DNA of 64,000 bases, taken from assembly GCA_028023455.1 (NCBI GenBank), contig JAQFVV010000347.1:372001-436000 (forward strand). The letters are read 5' to 3'. A program made the translations under genes and the position numbers. The notes beneath the pieces were generated by a model. That model was not told the origin of the DNA. It did not search any database and saw only the letters and a list, made by a program, of their open reading frames with translations. Shown here piece after piece: positions 11,306 to 25,389 of the stretch (its first letter is position 1; the number at the start of each line of letters is the position of its first letter). Source of the stretch: Epiperipatus broadwayi (taxonomy: Eukaryota > Onychophora > Udeonychophora > Euonychophora > Peripatidae).

Positions 11306-13540
11306 CAGTTTTTATATTATATTTTTTTCCATTTTACAGAAAATAATAATAATTATTATATTAATAATAATAATAAAGTAACAACAATAACAAAAAAAAC
11401 AACAACTTTGAAATGACTAATAGGTTCCAGAATAATAGCGTCAACAATGAACTCCAGATAAATGAGAATCAAAATTATTGGGAAAATAATGCTTAATTGA
11501 AGCTGTAACACAATAAAGTTGCAATATATTACCCATGATTATATTTTTTTTTTCTTTAGTGGATTAGTAATGTCCTTTACTACAGAAATGAAATGTATTT
11601 ATTTAAAATAAAAATTTAAATAAAAAGATAATCATACTTTAATTAACCCAAAAATTAAGAAATTCATTACTCAATTCTTTTAAAAAAGGTGCCAACTTAT
11701 ATTTTGCTGTAATTTTTTACTTAAAATATCTTGTTCCAAAGCACATTTATAAAATAGATATTTTTTTTAATAATATAAATACGTTCATCTAGCTTAATTA
11801 ATTTTACAATTAATTGATAATAAAGATTTCATTTTTTTAAAGAACTTTAGCTTTTATTAACAAATACAGCTTCAATTTTTTTGTCATATATATAAACAGT
11901 TACATGTTTCTTTGCAGCTGTAATACTACTACCGTAGCATTTCTTTCTTTTTTCCTGTCTGCATAACTTTCTTCTTTTCTTTCTTTCTTCCTTCCTTCTT
12001 TTTCTCTTTCTTTCATTCTTTTTTTTTTTTTTTTTTTTGAAATTTAAGTGCTGGATAATTTTTAGTCCCCATGTCAAAGTTACAAATTTATTTCGTTGAC
12101 TAATTTGATTTGATACAGATGCAATTTTAAACACAGTAAATTCATGTAAAATTTACAAAAATTGTCTGTAAATCTGCTACATTTAAGCATGTTTTAAAAT
12201 GATAAGAATTATTTTTTATTACATAAAAACACAAAAGAGAAAATTGTATTGATCATTTGAAAACTAATTCTTCGTTTTTGAAATAAAAACTTAAGTAGCC
12301 AATGTGATCTCCTACTCCAGTTCTGCCATCTTGTGTTAGTTTGAGTAATTAATAGACACAATAGGAGAAGTAGATTTGCCACTAAAACAGTAATATGTAA
12401 AAGTAATGTGTAAGCTGAGATTATTTTTGAATTTTAATAAAAACTTAGTGATCATAGTACTTTCAATTAGAACTATTCAAAAGTAAACATTAGTTATTGT
12501 AAGGAACATTAATTCCTTTATATTAGAAAGTTTTCTGAAAATGTAACTATTTTGTACTAATGTAGAAATTAATATAGTAATGATAAAGTCAATAACAGCC
12601 ATTTAACATAAAATTTTAGTATATACATCAGTATGGAAACAAATACCATCACTAATAGGTTTAAAATTTAAAATTGGAAAATTGTGGGGCAAATCAAAGT
12701 CAATTACTGATTTTGAGAATAGGTGTTAAGCAATAGAATGATTATTCTTAATTTGGTATATTCATCTCACTACACATTATCACAAGATGAAGATTTCTAG
12801 AGTTTAAAACTGTAGAAAGTGTTAAAATTATTCAAAAAAATCAATGTTGATTTGAATTATGCTTTTATCTTTTATTAGAGAATTAATATTTACTAAAACA
12901 ATAAACCTAAAGCTTGTGTGGTTAAAAATGCGAAAGTAGAGACCTCTACAGGTCTTAACCACAAGCTTACACTATGGAAGAAAAGAGGGGAACCCTTTTT
13001 TACTTCAACTTACTAACTATGTAAATAGGTGAAGCTGAAGTGGTTAGATCTGTGAGCGTGAAGCTAAATGATTATTAATGGATTGATATTTTTTTTACTT
13101 TCAGCATAGTGATTAATGAAGATTTTAATTATGAAAATATTACCTCCTTCAGCTGTCATCCTAGTAACATGGGATTTATTCTCAATAAGATCTAAAATAA
13201 ACTATAATGGAAACATAATCACCATAATTAAAGGGTCTGAATAATGTATAATGGCATTGTTTCAGATTTTAGCCAATACTCTATTGTAATTTTTATGTCA
13301 AATAGTTCAAATTTAATGTTTGTAGTTATGGTTATAAATTTTATTCATTTTTTTTTCTAGATAGTGGGTATAATTAAAATAACAGCTTTAAAGAAGTACC
13401 TATTTTCACACAAAAAAACTATATTTTGTCAGTAGATGTTTAAAGGAAAGCTCTTACACTTTTTATTTTTATTTTTATATTTTTATTATTATCGTTATTT
13501 CTGAAGATATTTAAAAATAAATACATTAAAGTATATTTTA
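11306..13540. other. AT-rich DNA with small hairpin; no gene
   Basis: No coding or RNA gene supported. A small inverted repeat with AGCTTGTG/CACAAGCT ends lies at 12911-12968. A polypyrimidine/polyadenine tract near 11940-12040 accounts for a lysine-rich reverse-strand frame. Confidence 0.5.
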
Positions 13541-13541
13541 T

Positions 13542-13598
13542 TTCTATAAGTAAATTATATTTTTTAAGAGTGTATAAGTAAATTATATTTTTTAAGAG
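13542..13598. repeat. Tandem duplication of a 28-bp unit
   Basis: Two consecutive copies of a unit containing AAGTAAATTATATTTTTTAA lie between 13542 and 13598 and differ only at the end. Confidence 0.9.
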
Positions 13599-13599
13599 T

Positions 13600-16500
13600 T
13601 GTAAACACACATGATGAGAAGCAAAAAAATATTTGAGTACAATATCATCATCATCATCTTATTATTATAAAGAAAATATATTTGTTTTAAATATATAATA
13701 TTTTAATTATATTTGTTGTAAATAAATTTAAAAATACTTTGGGCACAAACAATACTCAAATTGAAAGTCATGTATGTATAAATTGTTTATTTTAAACGTC
13801 GACTTGATTCCTTTAATTGCCTGTTGCATATTTAAATTCAATAAAACATGAGGAATTTTTAAGTTAACAGAGACTTCCAAGAAAAATGTTGTAATTTTTC
13901 CTAGTATTGGTTGGTCATTTCTAGTTGAAAGTAAAACTTTCAAAATGATAGGACCCTATTTGACAACATACTATGTGGATTCGTCCCAGAAATATGTTCA
14001 TCAACATTCATACTATTTTCAATATGGTTCACCCATTGCTGGCTCACCTTTAATCATGTCCTGGATCATCTGCTTGATTTATATATAGATAAAATTAAAA
14101 AGAGAGACCAGAATTTGCCTCCCTCCTACATCTTTAAAGCCACATAGAAATTGATTGCTATGTCTCTCTAAGACTAGTTCCTTTTATATCTAGATGATAG
14201 GACACTGTCACATGACTGTTAATGTATTATCACTTAAAACAAAAACATAATTGTAATAAAATGAAATTTTTATCTCTAGTGATCATTAATTAGTAACCAT
14301 ACATAAACAAGTATGATCATTAAAATTTGCAAATATTTGCCTTTGTATCAAAGTGGGTTTTTTTCTTTTTTAGATTAATGCTAAGTACATTTTAAATAAA
14401 ATTCACGATAATCATAGTTATGATTATGGTGATCTTGATCAAAAATATGTTTATTGTGAACTTCATAGAAAATGCACTTAACATTAGATTATAAAGGAGA
14501 AAGAAACTACTTCAATATGCAGATGAATAAACGTTTTCAAATTTGAATTATAAATACAAATGAAAGGGAAAATCCGTATTACATATGATCCCTGTAATCA
14601 GATTAAAACAACAACAACAATTACAAAAAGAAAGAATAAAAGGTTAAGTATAAATTTTGCAAATGACTATGTTAAAAATTATAAACTACAAAGTCCTCTA
14701 TATATATATACATATAATATGCTGCTTGTTTAGTTTTAATTATTTGCATACCATAATTCTGTTGCTTAACTCTTTCTGCAATAAATTTAAATTTTTGGAA
14801 GAATCAACATCTTAACTAGTTTGTGCCTTATGAGGAATATGTTATGTCTCTGAACCTGAAATGTGTCCTTGTTGTTAACTAATATTAGCTAGCTCATGCA
14901 CAAAAAATAGCACTAAATATAAATTGCTCTTTTTAGAGCATGAGCAAGAATGTTGCCAAACTTTTGATTCAATAAAGGTCAATATCATTTGTTCTGAACA
15001 TGACAATAGAATCCAAAAGTTTAAACAGTATGGTTTGTTTCTAACAGTTTCAACACACTTAACAAGAAAGATAATGGTGTTCAAAATGTGGAAAGTTTAA
15101 ATCACTAATTTAAATAATTGGTTTGTTATTTAAATACCATGACACATCCTGCAATTCATGTGTGCTTTGATTCTGGCTTCAATGTGTGAAAGCATGCTCA
15201 ACAAGTAAAAAGAAATTAAAACTGAATAATCTTTTCTTAAGCCAGCATTTAAAAATGGTGATATATACCTATTACAACTAAGTAAAATAAACTCGTTTTA
15301 TAAAATATTTTAAGTAATCAATAAAAATAATCTTCTTTACAGCAGATTTAAAAATCTGATCAACTCAGGTTAATGTCCAATACCACATAGTCTCACATAA
15401 TTTGGTAGATTAATATAACAGACAAATTTCAGTAAACCTGTTATAGTTTTAGAGAGCAATTAATCCCAAATGATTATCATTAATTTTTATTAGATTAGAA
15501 ATGATTATATATTTTTTATCTTTAAGTGTACATTTTATATTTAATAAATTATATATATTCATTACACATTATAAAAGGTAGATGATAGTTTTATCTTTTA
15601 ACCAGTCTTCTTTTTTCTAGTCAAGTGCCTTTTCTTACAATTCAAACATATAATTATAGATATTGGGAAAAAAATATGTTAAATGGTTTTAATTGAAATG
15701 TATAAAACTTGACCTAATTAAAAAGATATGTTGACTTGAAATACATTTTAAGAATTAACTCTCTGAAACAGTGACAAATTTAACTGTTTTCTCTGGTGAT
15801 AGTTTTAGAAGTTTCAACAATTGATTTTAATATTAAATCACTATTATATCAGAATATAATAAATTGATCTTGTCTTGGTAACAATTTATGCTTACAAATA
15901 AGATAATTTTAAAAAATCATATTTGAACTTTACAAATTTTGAAATAGTCAGATCATAATGAAAGAAAGAATGATTTCCTCATCTAGCAGATTGAAGGAAT
16001 TGATTAATTTTTTTTAAATCAACAATTCTTTATTGACAATTGTATTAAAAATGTGAAAGAATAAATATCAATATCTGATAAATCTATGAAATTATGCTTT
16101 AAAATTCCATTTTTTATAATTTTTACAATATTGCAGCATATTCTAACAGAAGGTGAATATGTGTTAATGATCAGTTTAAAAAGGCAAGTTTATTAGAACT
16201 CAATAATTTGCTTTGTTAACATTATGCTAGCACTTATTACTTTCTATTTTTAAAAATAAAATATATGTGTATAAAATAAATGTATTATCATGTATGCTTT
16301 TAATTTTTAATAATTACTACTCATTTATTGTGAAAAAATAATCACAAAAATATCAATGTTTTATTCATTAAAACAATTTCCTCATACTAATCTTACAAAT
16401 GAAGTTCTTACTATAACAATAATAAATATGTCAAGGCTTTCTAAAATTTGTTTGAAGTCACTGGATTTTGAATTATCCTGATGACTTTAAATTTTGGGGT

Positions 16501-17190
16501 AATTAAACTATCAGAATAAAATATATATGAATTTCACAATTAAAAAAAAATCAGCAAAAATATTTCAATAGATGGCTGCACAAGCAAGAGGACTTCAGTG
16601 CTTTTTTGATTTCTTTTTGTGAAGTTTCTCACTTTGATGAAACTTCTAGTTATTTTTTTTAATTATTTACATAAATTACATGGATGCCATCAGGTTTTAA
16701 GCTTCAGGAAATAAACTAACACATCTATATTTAACCTTTTAACCGCTAATTATATTATTGGTTGTATGAGGTAAAAATCAAATCTTTTAATTGGCCAACT
16801 CACAAACTGAAGACAAAGCCTATTGTTAAAACATATTCGCCTATAATATTAAATTCAACTCAGATACGTTTATAAAAAGTATATTACTAATTTTTCAGGT
16901 TATGAAGAGAACGAAAGTTCTTTCAAAAATAAATTGCTATTTATTTATTCTAAAATATTCAATTTCGGCAACATAAAAGCTATAATATAAACAAAAAGGT
17001 CGACTTTTACGTTATAGAAAAGTAAATATTTCTTTTTACTAAATCTTAAATATTTTTACTAAAATCTTCAATATTTTTCGAAAATAATTTTGTTTTTTTA
17101 GTATTCTCTCTGAAAATAATTTGTAGTTTCTCAAAATATACTTTTATAATACTTTAAATCATATTCGAAATGAAAATCTCAGCGTTTTTC
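13600..17190. other. AT-rich DNA, nothing identified
   Basis: No gene, RNA or known repeat could be supported. Open frames are short and compositionally AT-driven. Confidence 0.5.
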
Positions 17191-17214
17191 TTTATTTTCT
17201 TCAATCGGGCAGTT

Positions 17215-17437
17215 TCTTTGTTCTTTCCAGCCAATCAGAATGTCTTTTTCGGCTGAGAGCATGCTAACAACCAATCACAACTAATGTTCTTTCTTTGTTT
17301 AGGTTTAAATGCGTTTTTTTTTTATTTTTTACTTGTAAAATAATTCAGAAGAGGGCACCATCTTACAGAACTTTTAAAAACATATTCAATACCTGTCAAA
17401 CGAATATTTTAGCATAAGAACTGGCAGAGTTAGAGTG
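17215..17437 (+). promoter_or_regulatory. Possible promoter region with two CCAAT boxes
   Basis: AGCCAATCAGA (about 17230) and AACCAATCACA (about 17269) are two good CCAAT/NF-Y-type boxes on the same strand about 40 bp apart. The surrounding 16.9-17.5 kb holds more CpG dinucleotides than the flanking AT-rich DNA. A short frame with a plausible amino terminus starts about 170 bp downstream. This is inference; a promoter cannot be shown from sequence alone. Confidence 0.3.
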
Positions 17438-17485
17438 ATGTCAGATGTTGACGAGGAGCCTCGTAAGAGGCGGGAAAAGGGTTAA
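17438..17485 (+). CDS. Candidate first coding exon or short peptide, MSDVDEEPRKRREKG
   Basis: The ATG at 17438 opens a 15-codon frame of highly charged, CpG-containing codons unlike the surroundings. An acidic start followed by a basic cluster resembles the amino terminus of many nuclear proteins. The frame ends at TAA (17483), but GT at 17481 could act as a weak splice donor (AGG|GTTAAA), making this the first exon of a gene whose next exon lies outside the recognisable sequence. I do not recognise the protein. It may equally be chance. Confidence 0.2.
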   Translation: MSDVDEEPRKRREKG

Positions 17486-17489
17486 AACA

Positions 17490-18339
17490 ATATTTTATTC
17501 AATATAGTAATATAGCTATAACATAGCCTATTTGTAATGCCAGTCTAAATGGCAGGGAACATAAATTACTCCCAATGAATGATAATAGACCACACAATCT
17601 TACATATACAAAGTAACACATAATATAACAATAATTTATTTACAAGTGTACTTATTATTGATGTACAATTAATTTTCTTTAAAAAAATTAATAAATCATA
17701 TAACAGTAATTTATTTACAAAATATAATCATTAATTGATATACAATTTATTTTTTTAACAAAATCCTTTAAACTTTATACATCATAACATTAATATATTG
17801 ATAAATAATGTGCTACATTCACTGTATCTTGAACTCTGTCTTCAATAAACAGAAATGTAATTCTATGAATTTATAAAATCTGTAAATGTAAACATTTTTT
17901 GACTCATATGTTTCCTAATACTTATGCTCTATATGGAATAGACATCAATGTTATCTTTATTATAGTAATCATAAGAAATGATCTTTTTTAGATTCTATTC
18001 CTAAAAAAGGGATAGTCATGTTCCTAAACCTAACAGAATAAATGTTCTATACAATATTTATAAGAAGTGACCTTTTGGTCCTAAACCTAATATAATACAA
18101 CTACAATTTATACAGAGATGACTCATTCTGAGAACAATCCCCAACTCATTAAACTGATTGAAATGTATTCCCCCATATGGATGCAAACATATGTAAACTA
18201 TTAAACATTGAACAAACAACTGTGAATATATAAATTCATCTACATAAAATCCAATTTTCAACAATCAAATTAACTATAAATGAATGAGACTAATGAAAAT
18301 ATATATTGCTTATGACACTCTATTCAGATACACATTAAT
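17490..18339. other. AT-rich DNA, nothing identified
   Basis: No gene, RNA or repeat family recognised. Confidence 0.5.
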
Positions 18340-18434
18340 GCAACAATTTTTTTTAAAAACTTCTTTATTTTCTTGACTGTCCAGCAGTCTTCATCAGAGC
18401 TACAAGATTTGAATAATATAAATATACAATCATC

Positions 18435-18475
<41 letters not shown>

Positions 18476-18500
18476 ATTATATATATATATATATATATAA
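18340..18500 (-). repeat. Element-end-like repeat with hammerhead-like stem and TA hairpin
   Basis: On the minus strand, CTGATGA precedes a GACTG-CTGGA-CAGTC stem-loop and then AAGAAA, a layout seen at ends of Penelope-like and related elements. It is followed by two TA tracts (18441-18472, 18480-18500) bounded by AATCATCA and its complement TGATGATT, which form a hairpin. No partner strands for stems I and III were found, so I do not call a ribozyme. Confidence 0.4.
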
Positions 18501-19980
18501 TGTATATATCCATCATTTTACACATATATAAAATACCCATATACATACATAAATATACACATATATCTTCTTCATACACACACATATAAATTTACAAGAC
18601 ATATATGTAATACATACCTACATCTATATATACATATGTATATCCAATATATCTACATAGCTCTTTTAACCATACATATATACACACATACATACATATA
18701 CCCACAGACACATATATAACCTTCATATATCCCTTAAATACACATCCACATTTATACTCTACCCACATATATATAATACAAAAGCATATCCAATACACCT
18801 TTTTTTTTAAATCTTTTTACCTTTTGAAACTATTTTATTTTTACTTTTTACCTTTTAAAAAAACTCTTTAAATATTATTCCTTAATAATATTACCAATAT
18901 TATTTTATTACTTTATAATTATCTAATATATAAAACATCTTTTATTTTACTATCTTTAATTTTACTTTTTATAATTTTTATCTCTACATTATTAAATAAT
19001 ATTATGAAATAATTACATCATTAATTATGTTTATTTGACACTTAGGCAATTTCCATTTGGGCATTGTATTTACATGATTATCATTAATTTTTTGCTTTTT
19101 CCTCTTATAAAATTCACAAGATTATCATATATGTGTGCTATAAAAAAATTTTTTTCTTTAAAAAAGTAATTTTAACAAGAAGTGATTACAAATTCACTTT
19201 TTTCTTTTTTTTAGACTAAGTTTTTTTCAAAATAATAACCAGATAATAAGCATTATTTACAAATCCAAATTATTTAAAACAAAGTATAAATCACTCTTTA
19301 AATATAAGATTCATCAAAAATAAAATAATTGCCATTTATTTATTTCTGATAAATATTAAAAGTCTGTTTAGGGTCATAATTTTGTCTTGTAATTTCTAGG
19401 TATTTTTTAAATAAGCTTATTTCTTCATTTCAGCCAGAATTGTTCAAAATATCATGTAAAAGTTTTCCAGATTGGATCTAGCTAATTCTTAGTAGTGTCC
19501 CTCCTTTTAATTCATAAAACATAAGTGGACATCCTGTGAGATTTGAATGAAGTATTCTAATCTAATTAAAAGAAGAAAAAAAACTGATTTTATATCAAAA
19601 CTTAGTTACTTTCTTGAACCTTGTTTTTAGTTTATTTGTTTTTTTAAACCAAATTTGCATGTCATTTTTTTTTTAAAAAAAAATCTTTTTTTTAATTGAA
19701 ATGAATAATTGATTGTTCATTTCAATATATATTTATATTTAATTATTACTTGAAATTGAGTAGACTATATTTGTAACAAAATACTATGATCAAATATTAG
19801 CACTTTATTAACACTGGAAAAATTCTCTATGGTGATCATGTGATGTTTATTGGCACTTTATTAACATTAGATATAGTCAGCCTTTGTATACTATGCTCAT
19901 ATATCTAGTATTTTTAGCATTTTAATATTTCATATACACTATGTGTTATCACACAATTAAGATAAATATAGTATTTTGCA
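18501..19980. other. Cryptic TA/CA simple sequence, then AT-rich DNA
   Basis: 18510-18790 is imperfect TATA/CATA simple sequence. The rest contains nothing I can name. Confidence 0.5.
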
Positions 19981-20018
19981 TAATAATAATAACAATAATA
20001 ATAATAATAATAATAATA

Positions 20019-20116
<98 letters not shown>
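19981..20116. repeat. TAA/TTA trinucleotide array that inverts on itself
   Basis: A (TAA)n tract of about 40 bp switches near 20020 to a (TTA)n tract of about 95 bp, so the two halves are complementary and can form a hairpin. The poly-isoleucine open frame here is an artefact of the repeat. Confidence 0.95.
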
Positions 20117-23100
20117 ATATTAATTCGTTTAAAAAATGTTTTTATTTGTACAATATAAAATATTTTCAGGAATATAAAACTAATGTTATAGATAAATAAA
20201 CATATGATTGGAAAAAAATTAAAGGAATAAATCTGTAAGTATAATGACTATTAGCTAATTATAAAATACTGTTTATACATATAAAACATTAATTAAATTC
20301 TATTATAAAACAATTAAGCAATTGATACCAAAGTGAATATTTTTTTATTCACATTATGCAAATTAAAATGTCATTCCCACAAACTGGCCAAAAATCAATG
20401 CATCTAGCTAACCAGTAGACGACTACTTAGCTAGATAATAGTAATCAATGAGTGAGTATTTAGTTACTATTATTTTGAGATAAAGATTCCAGGTTAATCC
20501 TAGGTGTTCAGATAAAGGAAAAAATACAATTGTAATGTGATACCCATCATTCCTTGGAGAAATGTGCTCTTACACGCATTGATTCTGTGGTTACTTTTAT
20601 CTTTTTTTAAAATTATTTATTAATATTTGATCAAAAATATTTTGCTTGAATACTATGTATACAGCAAAATAAAGGATGAAAACACTTGTTCCACTCATTA
20701 CCATGTTTTGCGTTGCCTGTTGTGATATAAATAAAATAGACATAAAATATTTTAAATACACTTTGGAATATTATCTTTCATTATAAAACAATTAAGTAAT
20801 CGATATCACTCATTCTTTTATAAAGAAGAATTATTCAGACTGGCATAATGTGAATGATTTCAATTTATAATTTGCTCTCTTTCCCACGACATTTCTTTTA
20901 TTTAACTATTTTTATTAGTGCTGTTAAGATTGATTTATTTTTGTAATACGAGAATAATAAACATAGATTACTAAATTTGATTTTAAAATTTTAATTAAAT
21001 CTTTTAGATATTCAATTTGATTGGGAAAAAATGTGTGAATAAACAAATATCAGCTGGCACATAAGTTAATTGCTTCAGCTGTATTTTGTAAATCAACAAA
21101 TTGACAGAATTTATCCAGCATTATTATAATATTTCTCCTACAGTATTATTATTATTATTTTTATAACATCAGTTTACAAAACAAACGAATGACAATAACA
21201 TGGCCTTTTTTATGTATATATAAATATTAAAGAAAAGGTTCTATGTTATAATAATTAACTCATATATATGTCATGCTTACAATTTAGGATTCAAACCCGA
21301 ACAATGCTTGGAAATATTTTCATACATCTAAACATTTCCAGGCAAGCTTAGATCCTTTTAAAACCATATAAACAATCAGTCTAACTAACCATCAGTTATT
21401 GATTTTTAAATAAATATCTAAATATTTTTAATTAGAAAGAAAAAAGAAAGGAAACCACAAACTATGGTAATCAAAATGATTGCATTCTTTTCTTTAACTA
21501 TTCCTCTATGTTATTTGTCTTGTAATGTTGAGAAAATACTTTTTGATAAAAAAAAATATTTTTTATATAGGATGTTTATATTGACAAAATCAAAGATAAA
21601 TTTCCTATTGCATATTAACCTTTATTCATTTAACATTGATGACATTTGTTAATTATTGAACATAAGTTTGACAATAATCTCTCAAACTAATCTGTGAATA
21701 ACATATACCAAATTCTTGTTCTTTAATAGTTTCAAAAGAGGTCAGTCACTTTCCTGTAAATTTTGAACATTTGATGCATTATGATGGTACTATTCCCTTT
21801 ACTATTTTGTAGTTGTCTATAGCATTCATTTACTGTACACATTTTCTATGCAGTAATTATAACTAAAACCAATGGTTTAAAAGAATTTGAAAATATCAGT
21901 ATTATATGAATCTTACACCAGTTTTACTTAAATATGAATATTAAAGTAAGCCAACTATATCATTAAGAGTTGTATAATAATACTAAGAAATAGACAGCAT
22001 CATTGATTGGTAGATTATTTGGTCCCAGACATTTCAGAGTGTGCTTTATTGTTTTATTATTTCTGAAAGAAAAATTATAATTTTCAGTAATTTATTTTCA
22101 CATTTAATCTTTTTTATGTAATAAAACATTAATTTTAACTTTAAAAAGTAATTAATTATAGTTAGATTTTATTTGAAAATGTTTGGTTTTAAGAAGACAA
22201 GTCATACGAACATATTTATTATAAAAGCAGTTGTTTTTATTGGCTAAAACAATTGTGCCATTAAATAAATTGTTTGTAATTTTTAATAATAAAAAATTTA
22301 TTTTTGAATTTTAACATATATTTTTATTCTTTTATGATCTCTCAACTAAAATTAATTTCCATTTTAAAATGGGATTCAAATAAATATTTTGTTCAATATT
22401 TTTTATGAATTGGTAATATTATGATCCGATAGAGAAAAAGCAAACAGGACTGAAATTATCACTAGGGGCGTTTCAAATAAATCAGAAAAGTTGGACTAGT
22501 GGTGCCATCTTTTGACTTCCCTGCAGCACATATTCTTTTGAATAACAGTCTGCTTAATTGAAGCTTTTCTGTTGTATTTTATCTATAGTTATAGTCTCAC
22601 AATGAAAGCACTGTATTGCCTTTGAATAATCCTTTGAATATAGACGACATCTATTATGTTCACAAAATCATTATTTTTTAAAAATTGAGCTTCTATTCAC
22701 TTTCTTTGCATGTTCAATCTAATAGTGTGTTCTTATAAAACTCAAACTGAAGAACATGCTGATCAATCTTATACTGTTGCCTCCACCATTTCAGAACATT
22801 ACAGAGCACTGTTGAATTTGAAAAATGTTGATAGTCTTTGTATTTTATCACTTTAGAGTCTATATTCAATTTTTGAAAATATAATAAATTGGATAGAATA
22901 GCATTTATCAACTTAAAAAAATTTTAAGAGGTCAAATATTAAAAATAATGGCAAGGTCAAGGCACTTCAGTCCTGCTTTCATGTCTTTTATGGATTTACT
23001 CCTTGGTAATCTGTCTCAAGAATATGTATGAAGAATACTCTGAGAAAAGTTTTTGGAATAACTAAAAACTTAATTCTTTGGCAAAGTTTATTAAGATTTA

Positions 23101-23177
23101 TGAATATTTTATACAATAATGGTGTAATAATTATTTGAAATCAAAAGTATACATGATTATATTTTCAAAATAAAAAA
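20117..23177. other. AT-rich DNA, nothing identified
   Basis: No gene, RNA or known repeat recognised in about 3 kb. Confidence 0.5.
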
Positions 23178-23475
23178 TAATTAGAGGGGATTTGAACTCA
23201 TACATTCAATCTCTCTTCAGTTATCCACTCCATCTTATACAACAAATATAAATGGTCACATAATATAAAATGGATAAATAATCCATAATATAAGCATTTC
23301 ATCCAGAACCAGCACTCATCAGTTGATTCAGATCATCTTCCACATATATATAATCAGTGCTCAGTTTATATTAAGATAGAAAACCTCCAAACTTTAATGG
23401 ACAGGTCTCAATCTTTTCCACTCTCCAATTCTTCAGCCATCCACATCGTTGAAAATTTGATGATGGCCAAGTTAA
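23178..23475. repeat. Hammerhead-bearing composite repeat, copy c (degenerate)
   Basis: On the plus strand the order is GGATTTGAACTC (complement of the B box) at about 23189, then the ribozyme segment on the minus strand (CTGATGA complement at 23316-23322), then module A on the plus strand (23351-23470, with CAGTGCTCAGTTTATATTAA). Stem II and stem I pairings are largely lost (AGCAT has become TGGAT), so this copy should be inactive. It ends about 150 bp before an LTR retrotransposon. Confidence 0.75.
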
Positions 23476-23629
23476 AAGCCTTTGTTTGCCAAGTTTGTTG
23501 TCATATCCATGTTGACTGTAAACCATTCTGACTTTTTATATGTAGGACCCTAAGGCCATTTAAATGTACAGAAGAGGGATGGGCAGAATACAGGTTGAAT
23601 CTGTAATATTTAGATACAAGTATATATAT

Positions 23630-25370
23630 TGTAATGGAACCATGCCGATCGAAAGCTTAACTTCCCTTTTATTTATAAATAATGGAGAATTCTTAAAATT
23701 CAAGATCGTCCACTTTCTGCTACCACAAGCAGAGAGAACATACAGACATAAATGAGTCTATATCTGTACTTGACCGAACCTGTATGCTATACGGGTATAG
23801 CCCCAGGTTATATTTCCTGATCAACTATCTCCCGACTGCTGTAAGATTTTACAGAGTTACAGCGCTTGGATATTTATAAATTTTAATGGGATCAAAATAC
23901 TGCACCACTAGCTTCATGTATTACTTCAGTACTTAAAATGAATAATAATTATTTCCCAAACCCTAAGACCATATTACTTTTTGGAGTGGCAAAGAAAGAG
24001 ACGAAACAGATTTAAAATCCATAAAAGATATTTAATACAATAAATTATAATAAAAAGAAACACTCTAAATCATTTACAAACAATAAAAACAGATTATTTG
24101 CTATAATGCTACAAATAAAATAAAATAAAAGATCCGATAAATGATTGTAATCTGTGAAAATAAATTATCCCTTTATAGTCATTCCAAATATTAGAAAGCG
24201 TCTAATTAATGTCTATCTCATTAATATCTGGGATTGGCAATTGCATTAATTAAAAGTATGTGCACATAAGTTATATAAAATGTATTATACATAATTACCT
24301 AGGTTACTAACTCTTTGATTTAACTTGGAGTCTTGCTGACCGTCCCGTGGAATTTCTCCACTTTTTTAGCAGGGAACGGTCGCTCTTTGGTTAGATTTGA
24401 TTGTGAGAACTCCTCCGTATTTTGGACATCAAAGACAAGGCAAAAACGAACCCTCCAGCAGGTGCTACATTGGCAGTTGTTACATCGAGATGCGAACCAT
24501 TAAAGCATGGGAGTCTGGATCGACCTCTGATCACGACTGGACCTTAGCCACACATCCTTGAAGCTTCCCTTATGTTGTAGTTTGTTTTCATATTCATATA
24601 GATTCAGTCTCCTTTCTTCCTTCCGATATTCATATAGATTCAGTCTCCTTTCTATTATATTTTTCTGCTTCTTATCAGAGCAGTATCCTCACTGAAGTCT
24701 CGACCAATACTGTGTTTTAATTAATTAATTAATGTCCTTTATTTTTCAAATTCTTTCCTTATCTTGATCTCCTGCTGGGTTTTTCTTTCACACCTTTTTA
24801 CTTTAAAAATGCTTTCAACAACTTATACAAAATTACTTTTAATTTGATATAATTTTATAATATAATATTTTACATTTATTTATCAATCAATTTCTTTAAT
24901 AAAATTATTTCATTTTGACATGCAATAAACCTTGCTCTCTTTATTCATACATTCACATATGCATTTCATTTTCGTCAAAATGTGTAATTTTTAAGAACAG
25001 ATCTTTATCTTCCGTTGTATTCTAAATTTTACTTGTATTTTTATTAAACTCCCCAACTATCGCTTTTTTTTTACATCATTAAGTTTCTATTTTATTTATA
25101 TTTCCTTTCTCATTTTTTAATCTTACACTAAACACATGATATTGATATTTCTAACCTTAATATTTCTATTCTTTCCAAAATCTGAACCTTGGAGGGTAAA
25201 AGATAAGAATCTTTTCGATTCTAATTCCCTCTCTTTTCTTAATTAAAACATTTCTTTGTTTATAATTTTTTTTAACCTCACTTTTTAATATTCCAAACAC
25301 AATATTTAATATTCTTTAAATGTTAAATATCTATATGTGTGATCGCAGTATGTGCGATCATCACATTACA
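23630..25370 (-). repeat. 3' LTR of the minus-strand LTR element
   Basis: It matches 28887-30619 over its full length. In plus coordinates it starts TGTAATGGAACC and ends CATCACATTACA. It contains a local duplication of ATATTCATATAGATTCAGTC (24593-24650 region) that the other LTR lacks. No coding capacity is recognised. Confidence 0.9.
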
Positions 25371-25389
25371 CCGTTCCCCCCCTTTAAAA
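25371..25389 (-). promoter_or_regulatory. Polypurine tract of the LTR element
   Basis: On the minus strand, TTTTAAAGGGGGGGAACGG directly abuts the 3' LTR start TGTAATG. A purine run at this place primes plus-strand DNA synthesis in LTR retroelements and fixes the element's orientation. Confidence 0.75.

Noticed and set aside
11847-12134. Lys/Arg-rich reverse-strand frame
   Set aside because: It arises from a CT-rich low-complexity tract; no domain or homologous order is visible.
19941-20123. Poly-isoleucine open frame
   Set aside because: It is produced by the TTA trinucleotide array.
23274-23340. Hammerhead in composite repeat copy c
   Set aside because: CTGATGA is present, but stem II and stem I are unpaired; listed only as a degenerate repeat copy.
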